Below, in pieces: positions 1 through 6,763 of a stretch of 7,980 nt of DNA. The stretch is from Prevotellaceae bacterium (lineage in GTDB: Bacteria > Bacteroidota > Bacteroidia > Bacteroidales > UBA932). Position numbers and translations under genes: made by a program. The stretch covers positions 1-7,980 of the forward strand of contig JAIRXY010000169.1 of NCBI GenBank assembly GCA_031268055.1, given 5' to 3'. Positions within the stretch are counted from its first letter, which is position 1; each line of letters opens with the position of its first letter. The notes beneath the pieces were generated by a model. That model saw nothing but the letters and a program-made list of their open reading frames with translations. It had not been told where the DNA came from and did not search any database.

Positions 1-372
1 GCCGAAAAGGTAGCCAACTACGCCGAGTTTTTCTCGTTTGGCACCAACGACCTTACGCAAATGACCTTTGGCTTCTCCCGCGACGATGTTGGCAAATTCC
101 TGCCCGTTTACTTAGAAAAAGGCATCCTGAAAAATGACCCCTTCCAGATTCTCGACCAAACCGGCGTAGGGCAGCTGGTAGGCTTGGCGACGGTCAAAGG
201 ACGTTCGGTGCGCCCGAACCTCAAGGTGGGTATTTGCGGCGAGCATGGCGGAGAGCCGAGCTCGGTAGAGTTTTGCCACCACATAGGCCTAAACTACGTA
301 AGCTGCTCACCTTTCCGTGTGCCCATTGCGCGGCTGGCAGCAGCTCATGCGGCCATCAAGGAAAGCAAATGA
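1..372 (+). CDS. ppdK: pyruvate, phosphate dikinase, C-terminal part (5' end outside window)
   Basis: This is the last 123 residues of PPDK, the cytosolic enzyme that interconverts pyruvate + ATP + Pi and PEP + AMP + PPi. The frame is open from base 1 and ends in TGA at 370-372. The fragment belongs to the C-terminal TIM-barrel PEP/pyruvate-binding domain. It contains GTNDLTQM (fragment residues 14-21), [16 protein letters not shown] (77-92) and [15 protein letters not shown] (101-115). In the well-studied clostridial enzyme the cysteine of this last motif is the catalytic acid/base residue (Cys831); here it is Cys102 of the fragment. The complete protein is usually about 870-910 residues, so most of the gene lies to the left. 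The C-terminus is normal, with no sign of truncation. A strong hairpin follows 38 bp after the stop, suggesting that the transcript ends there. The family assignment is very secure. Confidence 0.97.
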   Translation, partial: AEKVANYAEFFSFGTNDLTQMTFGFSRDDVGKFLPVYLEKGILKNDPFQILDQTGVGQLVGLATVKGRSVRPNLKVGICGEHGGEPSSVEFCHHIGLNYVSCSPFRVPIARLAAAHAAIKESK

Positions 373-410
373 AGAGCTGCGAGGGCGTGAGCTAACGCCT
401 TTTCACGAGA

Positions 411-460
411 ATTAATCCCCCGTAAAATCTTTTGTAATAAAGGTTTTGCGGGGGATTAAT
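411..460 (+). terminator. long hairpin after ppdK, probable transcription terminator
   Basis: The arms 411-432 and 439-460 form a 22-bp stem around a 6-nt loop (433-438). The outer 11 bp (ATTAATCCCCC with GGGGGATTAAT) pair perfectly. The inner 11 bp pair with two G-U wobbles when read on the plus strand. It starts 38 bp after the ppdK stop. Only a short TTTT (463-466) follows, so it is not a textbook U-tract terminator, but position and stability favour termination or 3'-end protection of the ppdK mRNA. Confidence 0.7.
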
Positions 461-502
461 AGTTTTCGGTATAAAAATTTGATAATCACCGCTCCCTCCC
501 AG

Positions 503-514
503 TGTCAAAGTCAG
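503..514 (+). repeat. 12-bp direct repeat, copy A (TGTCAAAGTCAG)
   Basis: The word TGTCAAAGTCAG occurs here and again at 583-594, exactly 80 bp apart, in the spacer between ppdK and the oxidoreductase gene. Identity stops at both edges. It could be an operator pair for the downstream gene, a remnant of a duplication, or part of a dispersed repeat. The sequence alone does not decide. Confidence 0.6.
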
Positions 515-582
515 AAAATCGGTGTCCATAAAATTAAATATTGCTGAAAATCATATATTTACAAAAATTATCAGAAAAAAAA

Positions 583-594
583 TGTCAAAGTCAG
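583..594 (+). repeat. 12-bp direct repeat, copy B (TGTCAAAGTCAG)
   Basis: This is the second exact copy of the word at 503-514. It ends 100 bp before the start codon of the oxidoreductase at 695, upstream of the weak promoter-like sequences around 599-626, so an operator role is possible but unproven. Confidence 0.6.
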
Positions 595-598
595 GAGG

Positions 599-626
599 TT
601 TGTTTCAAAAAATAGGTTTATATTCG
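599..626 (+). promoter_or_regulatory. weak Bacteroidetes-type promoter candidate for the oxidoreductase gene
   Basis: TTTG at 599-602 could serve as the -33 element and TATATTCG at 619-626 matches the Bacteroidetes -7 consensus TAnnTTTG at 5 of 6 fixed positions. The spacer is 16 bp, shorter than the usual 19-21 bp, so this is only a candidate. TAGGTTTA at 613-620 is an alternative -7 match, but its spacing is worse. Confidence 0.25.
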
Positions 627-694
627 CGAAGTTAATCAACGAATACAAGAACATTAAAAAATAGCAGCAATTGAACCTATAAATCAACCATATT

Positions 695-2086
695 ATGAAC
701 ACAAATCATTACATCTCCAGAAGGCGATTCCTGGCAACAACAGGCGCCTTGGCCGGGACAGCGCTACTTAGCACGCCGGTAGCATTAAATGCAAAAACAA
801 GCTCAAAAAAAGAGCCAACCGCTAACGGGAAAAAGTTGCGTCTCGCCATAGTTGGCACCGGTGGACGAGGAACCGGTATGTGGGGGCACGACATTCTGAG
901 GGATTACTCCGAATACGTAGAATTTGTCGGACTATGCGATAGCAATGCCGGACGCGTCGAAACCGGTAAACGAATTATCGGAACCTCATGCCCCACTTTT
1001 ACGGATTTTGAAAAAATGATGCAAGAAGCTAAACCCGATGTACTCATCGTTACAACAATCGATGGGACTCACCATCAATTCATTATCCGAGGAATGGAGT
1101 TAGGAGCCGACATCATCACCGAAAAGCCCATGACTACGGACGAAAAAAAGGCACAGCTGATTCTGGACGCAGAAAAAAGAACCGGAAAAAAATGCCGGAT
1201 AACGTTCAATTACCGTTATTCCCCCCACCGTGCTAAAATATGGGAGCTATTGCACGCCGGAGAAATAGGCGAACTAACTTCCGTCGATTTTCACTGGTAT
1301 CTTGATACCTCGCATGGAGCGGATTATTTCAGACGTTGGCATCGCTTAGTAGAAAACAGCGGATCGCTTTGGGTACATAAAGCCAGCCACCACTTCGACT
1401 TATTGAATTGGTGGATTGATAGCGATCCCGAATCGGTTTACGCCTTAGGCGAATTGAACTTTTACGGTAAGAACGGCAAAATCAGAGGGGAAAATTGTCG
1501 TACTTGCCCACAAGCAAGTCAGTGCAAATTCTTCTTCGATATTACCAAAAACAAGCGAATGATGGAGCTGTATGTTGCTAATGAAAAATACGACGGCTAC
1601 CTGCGCGACGGTTGCGTCTTCAAAAACGATATCAACATTTTCGATAAAATGGCCGCCTCCATCAAATATGCCAACGGCGTGCAGGTATCGTATTCCCTGA
1701 CCGCCTATTCCCCCTACGAAGGATACCGCATCGCATTTAATGGAACCAACGGAAGAATAGACGCATGGATACAAGAATCCAAACCTGTAGCCGATGTAAA
1801 CTACGACGAAATCGTATTATTCAAAAATTTTTCGCGAAGAGAATACATCCACATCCCATTCGGAACATCCGGTCACGGAGGAGGAGATAAATTGTTGAAA
1901 GACCAGATTTTCCTGCCGGGGATCGACGATCCGCTGAAGCAATGCGCAAGTATCCGCGATGGCGCCCTCTCGTGTTTGGTCGGAATTGCCGCCCGGAATA
2001 GTATCGCATCGGGACAAGTGGTTAAAATAGCCGATTTGACAACCTTAAAGCCGGAAGCCAAGAAAAAATATGAGCGGATATTGTAA
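695..2086 (+). CDS. Tat-exported Gfo/Idh/MocA family oxidoreductase with a cysteine cluster
   Basis: A 463-residue NAD(P)-dependent oxidoreductase of the Gfo/Idh/MocA family, which acts on sugars, inositols and related polyols; the substrate here cannot be read from the sequence. Residues 1-33 are a twin-arginine signal: SRRRFL at 8-13, a hydrophobic stretch, then a likely cut near Ala33, so export with bound cofactor is expected. The Rossmann glycine motif GTGGRG is at 54-59 and EKP at 143-145. HKASHHFD at 228-235 probably supplies the catalytic histidine in the C-terminal half. Cys268, Cys271, Cys277 and Cys307 (CxxCx5C plus one more) may bind metal. The upstream leader is A-rich with no Shine-Dalgarno. 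The chosen ATG gives an intact Tat signal. The gene stands alone on the plus strand, converging with the lipoprotein gene. It is visibly more AT-rich than ppdK or guaA. The family is certain; the substrate is unknown. Confidence 0.93.
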   Translation: MNTNHYISRRRFLATTGALAGTALLSTPVALNAKTSSKKEPTANGKKLRLAIVGTGGRGTGMWGHDILRDYSEYVEFVGLCDSNAGRVETGKRIIGTSCPTFTDFEKMMQEAKPDVLIVTTIDGTHHQFIIRGMELGADIITEKPMTTDEKKAQLILDAEKRTGKKCRITFNYRYSPHRAKIWELLHAGEIGELTSVDFHWYLDTSHGADYFRRWHRLVENSGSLWVHKASHHFDLLNWWIDSDPESVYALGELNFYGKNGKIRGENCRTCPQASQCKFFFDITKNKRMMELYVANEKYDGYLRDGCVFKNDINIFDKMAASIKYANGVQVSYSLTAYSPYEGYRIAFNGTNGRIDAWIQESKPVADVNYDEIVLFKNFSRREYIHIPFGTSGHGGGDKLLKDQIFLPGIDDPLKQCASIRDGALSCLVGIAARNSIASGQVVKIADLTTLKPEAKKKYERIL

Positions 2087-2194
2087 AGTAAAAATCCTTT
2101 GCAATCTTATACGCAAAAAGAGAAATCCAAGTGGCGTTGTCAGTGTTTAGATAATAGACAAAAGCAGCGGCAAGTACCGTGTCGTCAAGCTGCG

Positions 2195-2731
2195 CTATTT
2201 GTTGGTAAATTCTGTCGCCGTTGTTGTCGGAAGATGCGCTGTGCTTGGGTTGGATACCGTCACGTTAAAAGTATCCTTCCATGTTCTGTCGTTTGAGCCT
2301 ACTACGCTAACATAGATAGGTATTAGCGTATCCACAGGGGTGGCAGGGGATACTCCAAATTGAATAGTACATAGAGTTTGCTGGCCTCTGTATCCGTCGT
2401 GGCCTACCATTTTGGAGGCTTCTGCGGGAATAGTGCCGTATTTTATATCCTTTTTTGGAGTAAAGCTTGTAACGTATTGGCTGGTGGTAGAAAAGGTAGC
2501 TTTCACGTAATTTGCTCCGCTTAGTCCGGTATTTTTTAGCCACACCTGCAACCCTATCGTATCGCCACTGCTGACAACTCCATCCTTGTTGCTGTCGGTG
2601 TAAACGCTGTGCTTGTCATACTTGACATTTGGCATAAATCTTTCCACATCGTCGCCAATAGGGTCTGGCAAGTTGAGCGTGCATGCCGATAGCCAGCATA
2701 TACAAAGCGATGCCTTCCAAATATTTTTCAT
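2195..2731 (-). CDS. small lipoprotein with EF-hand-like loop and beta-sandwich, function unknown
   Basis: Read from the ATG at 2731, this is a 178-residue lipoprotein. The start is chosen because it gives a complete signal with lipobox LSAC (14-17, lipidated Cys17) and lies 2 bp after the stop of the upstream gene. An in-frame codon at 2854 would add 41 residues that overlap that gene and bury the signal. After Cys17 the sequence has a calcium-loop-like DSNKDGVVSSGD (46-57, the D-x-N-x-D-G-x5-D pattern). This runs into GLQVWLKNTGLSGANYVKA and further alternating beta strands to about residue 160, resembling CARDB/NEW3-type immunoglobulin-like domains. The tail (162-178) is rich in Thr, Ser and Pro. 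I do not recognise a named family. It is almost certainly cotranscribed, probably translationally coupled, with the PEGA-barrel gene, which suggests a surface partner of that protein. There is no enzyme motif. Confidence 0.82.
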   Translation of the reverse strand: MKNIWKASLCICWLSACTLNLPDPIGDDVERFMPNVKYDKHSVYTDSNKDGVVSSGDTIGLQVWLKNTGLSGANYVKATFSTTSQYVTSFTPKKDIKYGTIPAEASKMVGHDGYRGQQTLCTIQFGVSPATPVDTLIPIYVSVVGSNDRTWKDTFNVTVSNPSTAHLPTTTATEFTNK

Positions 2732-2733
2732 TA

Positions 2734-4683
2734 TTACTCTTGATTTAAAGAATTTTTCTGGGTTGGTATAATTAATCCTATCCCAAAATGCAGCTCGCCG
2801 AAATTCGACCTTGCAATAGTGCTGTATCCTATTGAGGCAGAAAACATTTTCCACAACCTGAACGTAGCGCCGTATTCCAGCTCAAGCCCCTTGAGAAGTC
2901 CGGCAGTGTATATTACCCTGTTTTCTCCTACCTGATATACCGCTCCATATTTTCCGTAACCCAAGCCGGCGTAAACCCACATAAAGTTAAAAATCCGCAA
3001 TGTTCCGCCTGCCGTAACGGACGACCTGAAGTACTTTCGCTGGCCGCTGGTAAAATCCTCGTTTATCCTCGCTAAGTTGGCTTTTTCCTCCATCTCCCAG
3101 TCGGCTCTGTACTGAAGATAGCCTCCAAATTTTTTACAGTAGCCCACTGAAAAACCAAGGTAAGAAGTTGGAGGAGACATGATGTAGCTTAGCAGCGCCA
3201 CGGGTATCAGGTCTAACCCACCGTATACAAAGGTCTTTCCGGGCGCAACAGTCCCTATTCCCATCAGCGGCCTGTATCCGTCTGCCATAAAAAGTATCTC
3301 TGTCCGGATTAACGGAAGGCTGTCTACCGTAATAGGTGTAGAGCCTTTCTCTGCCCCATTTAGCGATATTTTTGTCTTTGTATTGGCAGTGATGACCAGC
3401 GTTCCTGTCGAGTCTTTTCTCGGTAGCACGACATCCATCGGCAGAATCTTTCGCTCTTGTATCTCTACCGTTTGCTTGTATGGCTGGTATCCATCCGCCT
3501 GCAGCTCAATATTACGGGTTCCCACAAGTATATTTTTGACGGTGGTAGGCGTTGTGCCGTACTTTTTACCGTCAACAAAAACGACAGCCCGTACTTTTCC
3601 GGTTTTTACGTTTAGCGAGCCGTACATGGGGGTTGGCGCTACAAGCGAAATGGTTTGGTTTTCGCCTATCTTGCTCACGAGAGTAACAACCGAAGATCGG
3701 TGTGCCGGTTTGCGCGCCTCTACCTTATATCGTCCGGGAGAGAGGTTGCCGCTCCAGCGCGCGGCTTCCTTTTTTTCGTCGTTGACGTAAATATCCGCGC
3801 CGCTGCGCGCTATTATCGTAATGCGGGGAGCGTTGGCCGACACGTTCAGGGTGATGGTTTCTGTAGCGCCCTCGGCTATATTTTTTTCCTGCGTTGTGGA
3901 CAAAATTTGTGCTTTTTCGGCACGAATTTTATGCACTCCGCTGTCAATCCGCTCAATGACCAGCGGGCTTTGTCCGCGCTTCACGCCATCAATAAACACG
4001 TCTGCGCCCTGTTCGGGTTGTGTATTGATGATCAGCTTACCGAATTTAGGCTTTAGCTTAGCGACGAGTGGTTTGCTTGCCTGCGCGGTTAGTTCCACTA
4101 CTCCGCTCTCCGGATAATGCATGGGTGCTTCCACCGTATAGCGGCGCTGCCCGTATGAAAGCTGCTTGGTGAATTTTCCTCCGATAAACGGTTCGGGCAT
4201 CGCTCCGTCAATGCTGATGGTTGCGCCCTCTGCCTCACAGAGCGCCTCCATGTATTGCAGCGTAGCGCTATCCTTCACTAATGCTTTTACGTCTTCCAAC
4301 TTCAGCTTCATGGTGTATACCGTGGCTTCCTTTAGCGTTTCGCCGAATTTATGGCTGCACGCTTCGCCGAGCGACTTATGCTCCAGCGTTATTTGCGCTG
4401 TGCCCGGCGAAAAGTATACCCAAATCTCACCGGTTTTTTGTTCGGTACGCACAACGCCGGTCGCTCCGGTATTGAAGGTAAAATCCTGTAGTAGCAACGG
4501 GGTTTCTACTTTCACAATGGCGCACACTTTGCCGTTTGAGTCTTTTAGAGAGTTGATAGTGCGCGCCGTCGTATCGTCTTCGTCCATGCTAAAGCTTTCC
4601 ACCGTTAGCTGCTGCGCCGTTGCTGCAAGGCTAATGAGCAAGAAAGGTATTATAATAATTTTCTGTTGCAAAAAATTCACCAT
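2734..4683 (-). CDS. secreted tandem-PEGA protein with probable C-terminal outer-membrane barrel
   Basis: A 649-residue envelope protein. Residues 1-23 form a Sec signal peptide ending ATA before Gln24. Residues about 24-150 match the N-terminal domain that commonly precedes PEGA repeats in Bacteroidales proteins (CAIVKVETP at 54-62, GEIWVYFSPG at 85-94). PEGA units follow at about 214-282 (GADVFIDGVKRGQSP at 226-240), 285-349 (divergent), 354-421 (VVFVDGKKYGTTPT at 367-380) and 425-476. A fifth, degenerate unit may cover 152-212. From about 499 onward the sequence is rich in Gly/Tyr/Phe with alternating strands (YAGLGYGKYG at 571-580, LHFGIGLII at 631-639), as in small outer-membrane barrels. 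PEGA domains are thought to bind surface polymers or stack as linkers, and no enzymatic role is known. It is the first gene of a two-gene unit with the downstream lipoprotein. The function is not established; the domain calls for PEGA are secure and for the barrel moderate. Confidence 0.88.
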   Translation of the reverse strand: MVNFLQQKIIIIPFLLISLAATAQQLTVESFSMDEDDTTARTINSLKDSNGKVCAIVKVETPLLLQDFTFNTGATGVVRTEQKTGEIWVYFSPGTAQITLEHKSLGEACSHKFGETLKEATVYTMKLKLEDVKALVKDSATLQYMEALCEAEGATISIDGAMPEPFIGGKFTKQLSYGQRRYTVEAPMHYPESGVVELTAQASKPLVAKLKPKFGKLIINTQPEQGADVFIDGVKRGQSPLVIERIDSGVHKIRAEKAQILSTTQEKNIAEGATETITLNVSANAPRITIIARSGADIYVNDEKKEAARWSGNLSPGRYKVEARKPAHRSSVVTLVSKIGENQTISLVAPTPMYGSLNVKTGKVRAVVFVDGKKYGTTPTTVKNILVGTRNIELQADGYQPYKQTVEIQERKILPMDVVLPRKDSTGTLVITANTKTKISLNGAEKGSTPITVDSLPLIRTEILFMADGYRPLMGIGTVAPGKTFVYGGLDLIPVALLSYIMSPPTSYLGFSVGYCKKFGGYLQYRADWEMEEKANLARINEDFTSGQRKYFRSSVTAGGTLRIFNFMWVYAGLGYGKYGAVYQVGENRVIYTAGLLKGLELEYGATFRLWKMFSASIGYSTIARSNFGELHFGIGLIIPTQKNSLNQE

Positions 4684-4747
4684 AACTAAAAATTTGCAGC
4701 GTCATAGAAACTGAACATATACAGCTGCTAAGTATAATGTGGCATTA

Positions 4748-4755
4748 CAAATTTA
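4748..4755 (-). promoter_or_regulatory. candidate -7 promoter box for the PEGA-lipoprotein unit
   Basis: On the minus strand this reads TAAATTTG, a full match to the Bacteroidetes -7 consensus TAnnTTTG. It lies 64 bp upstream of the ATG at 4683, implying a leader of roughly 55-60 nt. No TTTG -33 element sits at the expected 19-21 bp. That region instead holds the conserved core of the repeat at 4763-4833, which could replace it or bind a regulator. Confidence 0.4.
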
Positions 4756-4762
4756 GGGAAAA

Positions 4763-4833
4763 AATCGCTATTGTCCGATAAAAAATAAAAACATTTTCTC
4801 ACACAGATAATAATCTGATTACCACTATTTATT
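4763..4833 (+). repeat. about 70-bp repeat, copy 1 (core CTATTGTCCGATAAAAA)
   Basis: The first 22 bp (4763-4784) are identical to 4882-4903. Similarity then continues at a lower level, through an AT-rich body containing ATAATAAT, to a shared ATTTATT (4827-4833 here). The two cores are 119 bp apart. The word GCTGCT upstream (4724-4729 and 4843-4848) is also shifted by 119 bp, which hints at an older duplication of a larger unit, although the sequence between has diverged. Copy 1 lies directly upstream of the candidate -7 box of the PEGA gene. Confidence 0.75.
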
Positions 4834-4881
4834 TCCCCCGATGCTGCTCGCAGAATAATTCTGTGCAATGTCGAGATTTTG

Positions 4882-4950
4882 AATCGCTATTGTCCGATAA
4901 AAATTAAAAACTTTTTCAGTATAATAATAGCCTAATTATCAGCATTTATT
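4882..4950 (+). repeat. about 70-bp repeat, copy 2
   Basis: This is the second copy of the repeat at 4763-4833: 22 identical bases at its left end (4882-4903), a diverged body about 3 nt shorter overall, and the shared end ATTTATT (4944-4950). It has no coding potential and no terminal inverted repeats that I can identify, so it is not a recognisable insertion sequence. Confidence 0.75.
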
Positions 4951-4966
4951 AATCTGAAACGGATTA

Positions 4967-5007
4967 AATCTTGTTGCTTCGACGTGAAATGTCGGGCTAC
5001 CAAGATT
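4967..5007 (+). repeat. bulged inverted repeat / hairpin
   Basis: Outer arms AATCTTG (4967-4973) and CAAGATT (5001-5007) pair perfectly. Inner arms CGAC (4980-4983) and GTCG (4991-4994) pair perfectly around a 7-nt loop. The six bases between on each side pair mostly through U-A and G-U when read as plus-strand RNA. It lies in the gene-free spacer, so it could be a structured RNA element or a decayed palindrome. Confidence 0.45.
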
Positions 5008-5019
5008 CAGCCCACTCAG

Positions 5020-5030
5020 GGTTGTCAACC
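5020..5030. repeat. short palindrome GGTTGTCAACC
   Basis: The arms GGTTG and CAACC flank a single T, giving an 11-bp perfect palindrome suited to a dimeric DNA-binding protein or a small cruciform. It is short enough to occur by chance and no target promoter lies next to it. Confidence 0.3.
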
Positions 5031-5048
5031 AGCATAATAATGCGAACA

Positions 5049-5068
5049 AAATCTGTGTAAATCTGTGT
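5049..5068 (+). repeat. perfect tandem 10-mer (AAATCTGTGT twice)
   Basis: AAATCTGTGT occurs twice head to tail at 5049-5058 and 5059-5068. From general familiarity, such words recur in intergenic DNA of many Bacteroidetes, so this probably belongs to a dispersed non-coding repeat rather than to a gene-specific site. Confidence 0.6.
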
Positions 5069-5098
5069 ACAAAATGCCACTCTTTTCCAAATTGCAGA

Positions 5099-5133
5099 TT
5101 TGATTGAAATCATGTAAAATCATTCAAATCAAA
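5099..5133. repeat. imperfect 15-bp inverted repeat downstream of guaA
   Basis: Arms 5099-5113 and 5119-5133 are inverted copies matching at 12 of 15 positions around a 5-nt loop (5114-5118). They sit about 110 bp beyond the guaA stop on its transcribed side. The structure is AT-only-like and followed on the minus strand by more mixed sequence, so it may slow transcription but is not a classical terminator. Its words (ATCATTCAAATCAAA, AAATCACAG) resemble common Bacteroidetes intergenic repeats. Confidence 0.45.
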
Positions 5134-5242
5134 AAAATCACAGCTCAGGCAAAAAGGGTAGACGGAGGATTTCAATTATTCACCTTGGTTTTTCAACCTA
5201 ACTTGTGCCATACTAAACAGTAGTGATTCTTAATTACCCCTC

Positions 5243-6763
5243 CTACTCCCACTCAATGGTAGCGGGGGGTTTGCTGCTAATGTCGTACACCACGCGGTTT
5301 ACGCCTTTCACCTTGTTGATAATTTCGTTGGAGATGCGGGCGAGGAATGGGTATGGCAGCTGCGCCCAATCAGCGGTCATGCCGTCGGTGGAGAGCACCG
5401 CCCGTAGCGCAATGGCGTTTTCGTAGGTGCGCTCATCGCCCATTACGCCTACCGACTGCACCGGCAGCAGTATGGCTCCTGCCTGCCACACCTTGTGGTA
5501 CAACCCGTCGGCGTGCAGACCTTGGATGAAAATGTAGTCGGCCTCCTGTAGTATGCGCACTTTTTCGGGGGTAATATCGCCCAGAATGCGCACCCCCAGC
5601 CCCGGCCCCGGAAAAGGGTGTCGCGTAATGAGCGCCTCGCTGAGACCCAGCTCGCGCCCCACGCGGCGCACCTCGTCTTTAAAGAGCAGGCGTAGCGGCT
5701 CTACCACCTTCAGATTCATCTTTTCGGGCAGCCCGCCTACGTTGTGGTGCGACTTGATGGTAGCGCCCGTAATAGAAAGCGATTCGATAACATCGGGGTA
5801 GATGGTGCCTTGCGCCAGCCACGTTATGCCTTGCAGCTTGTGCGCCTCCTCCTCAAAAACGTCAATGAATCCTTTGCCGATAATTTTACGCTTTTTTTCA
5901 GGCTCAGTTACGCCTTTCAGGTTGGCGTAGAAGCGCTCTTTGGCGTTTACGCCGATGACGTTAAGCCCTATATGCGCGTAGCTTTCCAGCACCGCTTCAA
6001 ATTCATTTTTGCGTAGCAGCCCGTTGTCAACAAAAATGCAGGTGAGATTTTTCCCGATAGCCTTGTTAAGCAGCATTGCCGCCACGCTCGAATCTACGCC
6101 ACCCGATAGCGCAAGCGCCACCTTGTCGTTGCCCAGCTGCTGCTGTAGCGATGCAACGGTAGTATCGATAAACGAAGCTGGCGTCCAGTCTTGCTTGCAG
6201 TCGCAGATGCGGATAAAATTTTGCAGCAGCGCGGGGCCGTCTTCGGTGTGGAAGACTTCGGGGTGAAACTGCACGCCCCACGTTGGCTCTCCGGCTATTT
6301 TGTAGGCGGCGTTGGCCACCTCTTTTGTTGAGGCCACAGCGCGGAAGCTTTGCGGCAGCGTGGTAATGGTATCGCCGTGCGACATCCATACCTGCGACCC
6401 GTTGGCAATGCCCCGCAGCAGCTCGTCGTCGTCGGCGATATTTTGCAGGTTAGCGCGTCCGTACTCGCGTAGACCGGCCGGCTCAACCCTGCCGCCGGCC
6501 TCGTGCACCATGAGCTGCGCGCCGTAGCAGATGCCCAGCGTTGGGATTCTGCCCCGAAAGTCGGATAGCGCCGCCCTGAACGAGGCCGCGTCGTACACCG
6601 AAAAGGGGCTTCCCGAAAGGATAACGCCCTTCACGCTATCGTCGCCTGTGGGGAACTTGTTGTAGGGAACAATTTCGCAGTAGGTATTCATTTCGCGCAC
6701 GCGCCGTCCTATGAGCTGCGTGGTCTGCGAACCAAAGTCAAGGATAATGAGCTTTTCTTGCAT
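5243..6763 (-). CDS. guaA: GMP synthase (glutamine-hydrolysing)
   Basis: A 506-residue cytosolic enzyme that aminates XMP to GMP with ATP and glutamine, the last step of guanine nucleotide synthesis. The class I glutamine amidotransferase domain covers about 4-190: catalytic Cys79 in GICYGAQLM (77-85), and His167 and Glu169 in GVQFHPEV (163-170). The ATP pyrophosphatase domain begins near 205 with the PP-loop SGGVDSS (220-226). XMP-binding and dimerisation sequences follow, including [12 protein letters not shown] (381-392) and the C-terminal [15 protein letters not shown]. The length is within a few residues of the usual bacterial enzyme, all key residues are present, and the ATG at 6763 starts exactly at the conserved N-terminal strand. 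No purine riboswitch is evident in the 108 bp upstream, and it may be transcribed from the exbD-tonB promoter as well as its own. The coding sequence is GC-rich compared with the spacers. Confidence 0.98.
   Translation of the reverse strand: MQEKLIILDFGSQTTQLIGRRVREMNTYCEIVPYNKFPTGDDSVKGVILSGSPFSVYDAASFRAALSDFRGRIPTLGICYGAQLMVHEAGGRVEPAGLREYGRANLQNIADDDELLRGIANGSQVWMSHGDTITTLPQSFRAVASTKEVANAAYKIAGEPTWGVQFHPEVFHTEDGPALLQNFIRICDCKQDWTPASFIDTTVASLQQQLGNDKVALALSGGVDSSVAAMLLNKAIGKNLTCIFVDNGLLRKNEFEAVLESYAHIGLNVIGVNAKERFYANLKGVTEPEKKRKIIGKGFIDVFEEEAHKLQGITWLAQGTIYPDVIESLSITGATIKSHHNVGGLPEKMNLKVVEPLRLLFKDEVRRVGRELGLSEALITRHPFPGPGLGVRILGDITPEKVRILQEADYIFIQGLHADGLYHKVWQAGAILLPVQSVGVMGDERTYENAIALRAVLSTDGMTADWAQLPYPFLARISNEIINKVKGVNRVVYDISSKPPATIEWE

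Larger units (their letters stand above)
4684..5242. other. 559-bp non-coding spacer rich in repeats
   Basis: This stretch lies between the start of the PEGA gene and the end of guaA. I find no credible gene in any frame and no tRNA. It is AT-rich and contains a candidate promoter box, two copies of a roughly 70-bp repeat, a bulged hairpin at 4967-5007, an 11-bp palindrome at 5020-5030, a perfect tandem 10-mer at 5049-5068 and an imperfect inverted repeat at 5099-5133. No convincing U-tract terminator for guaA is visible on the minus strand. The best weak candidate is a 4-bp GGTT/AACC stem near 5187-5198. Confidence 0.75.

Noticed and set aside
2098..2117. TTTGC/GCAAA stem as a terminator for the oxidoreductase gene
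   Set aside because: The stem is only 5 bp with a long loop and no following T-run, so it is too weak to call.
2099..2296. A small plus-strand frame beyond the oxidoreductase
   Set aside because: It overlaps the 3' end of the lipoprotein gene on the other strand, is rich in Arg, Cys and Gln, and has no start signal or family likeness.
2732..2854. N-terminal extension of the lipoprotein to an in-frame start at 2854
   Set aside because: It would overlap the upstream gene by over 100 bp and hide the lipoprotein signal peptide; the ATG at 2731 fits the lipobox and the 2-bp gene spacing.
4166..4714. A 182-codon open frame on the plus strand opposite the PEGA gene
   Set aside because: It is antisense to a well-supported signal-peptide and PEGA-domain gene, has a Ser/Val/Cys-rich composition typical of a shadow frame, and shows no recognisable domain.
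4763..4950. CRISPR array
   Set aside because: There are only two repeat copies, they diverge after 22 bp, the intervals are not of regular spacer length and no cas gene is present.
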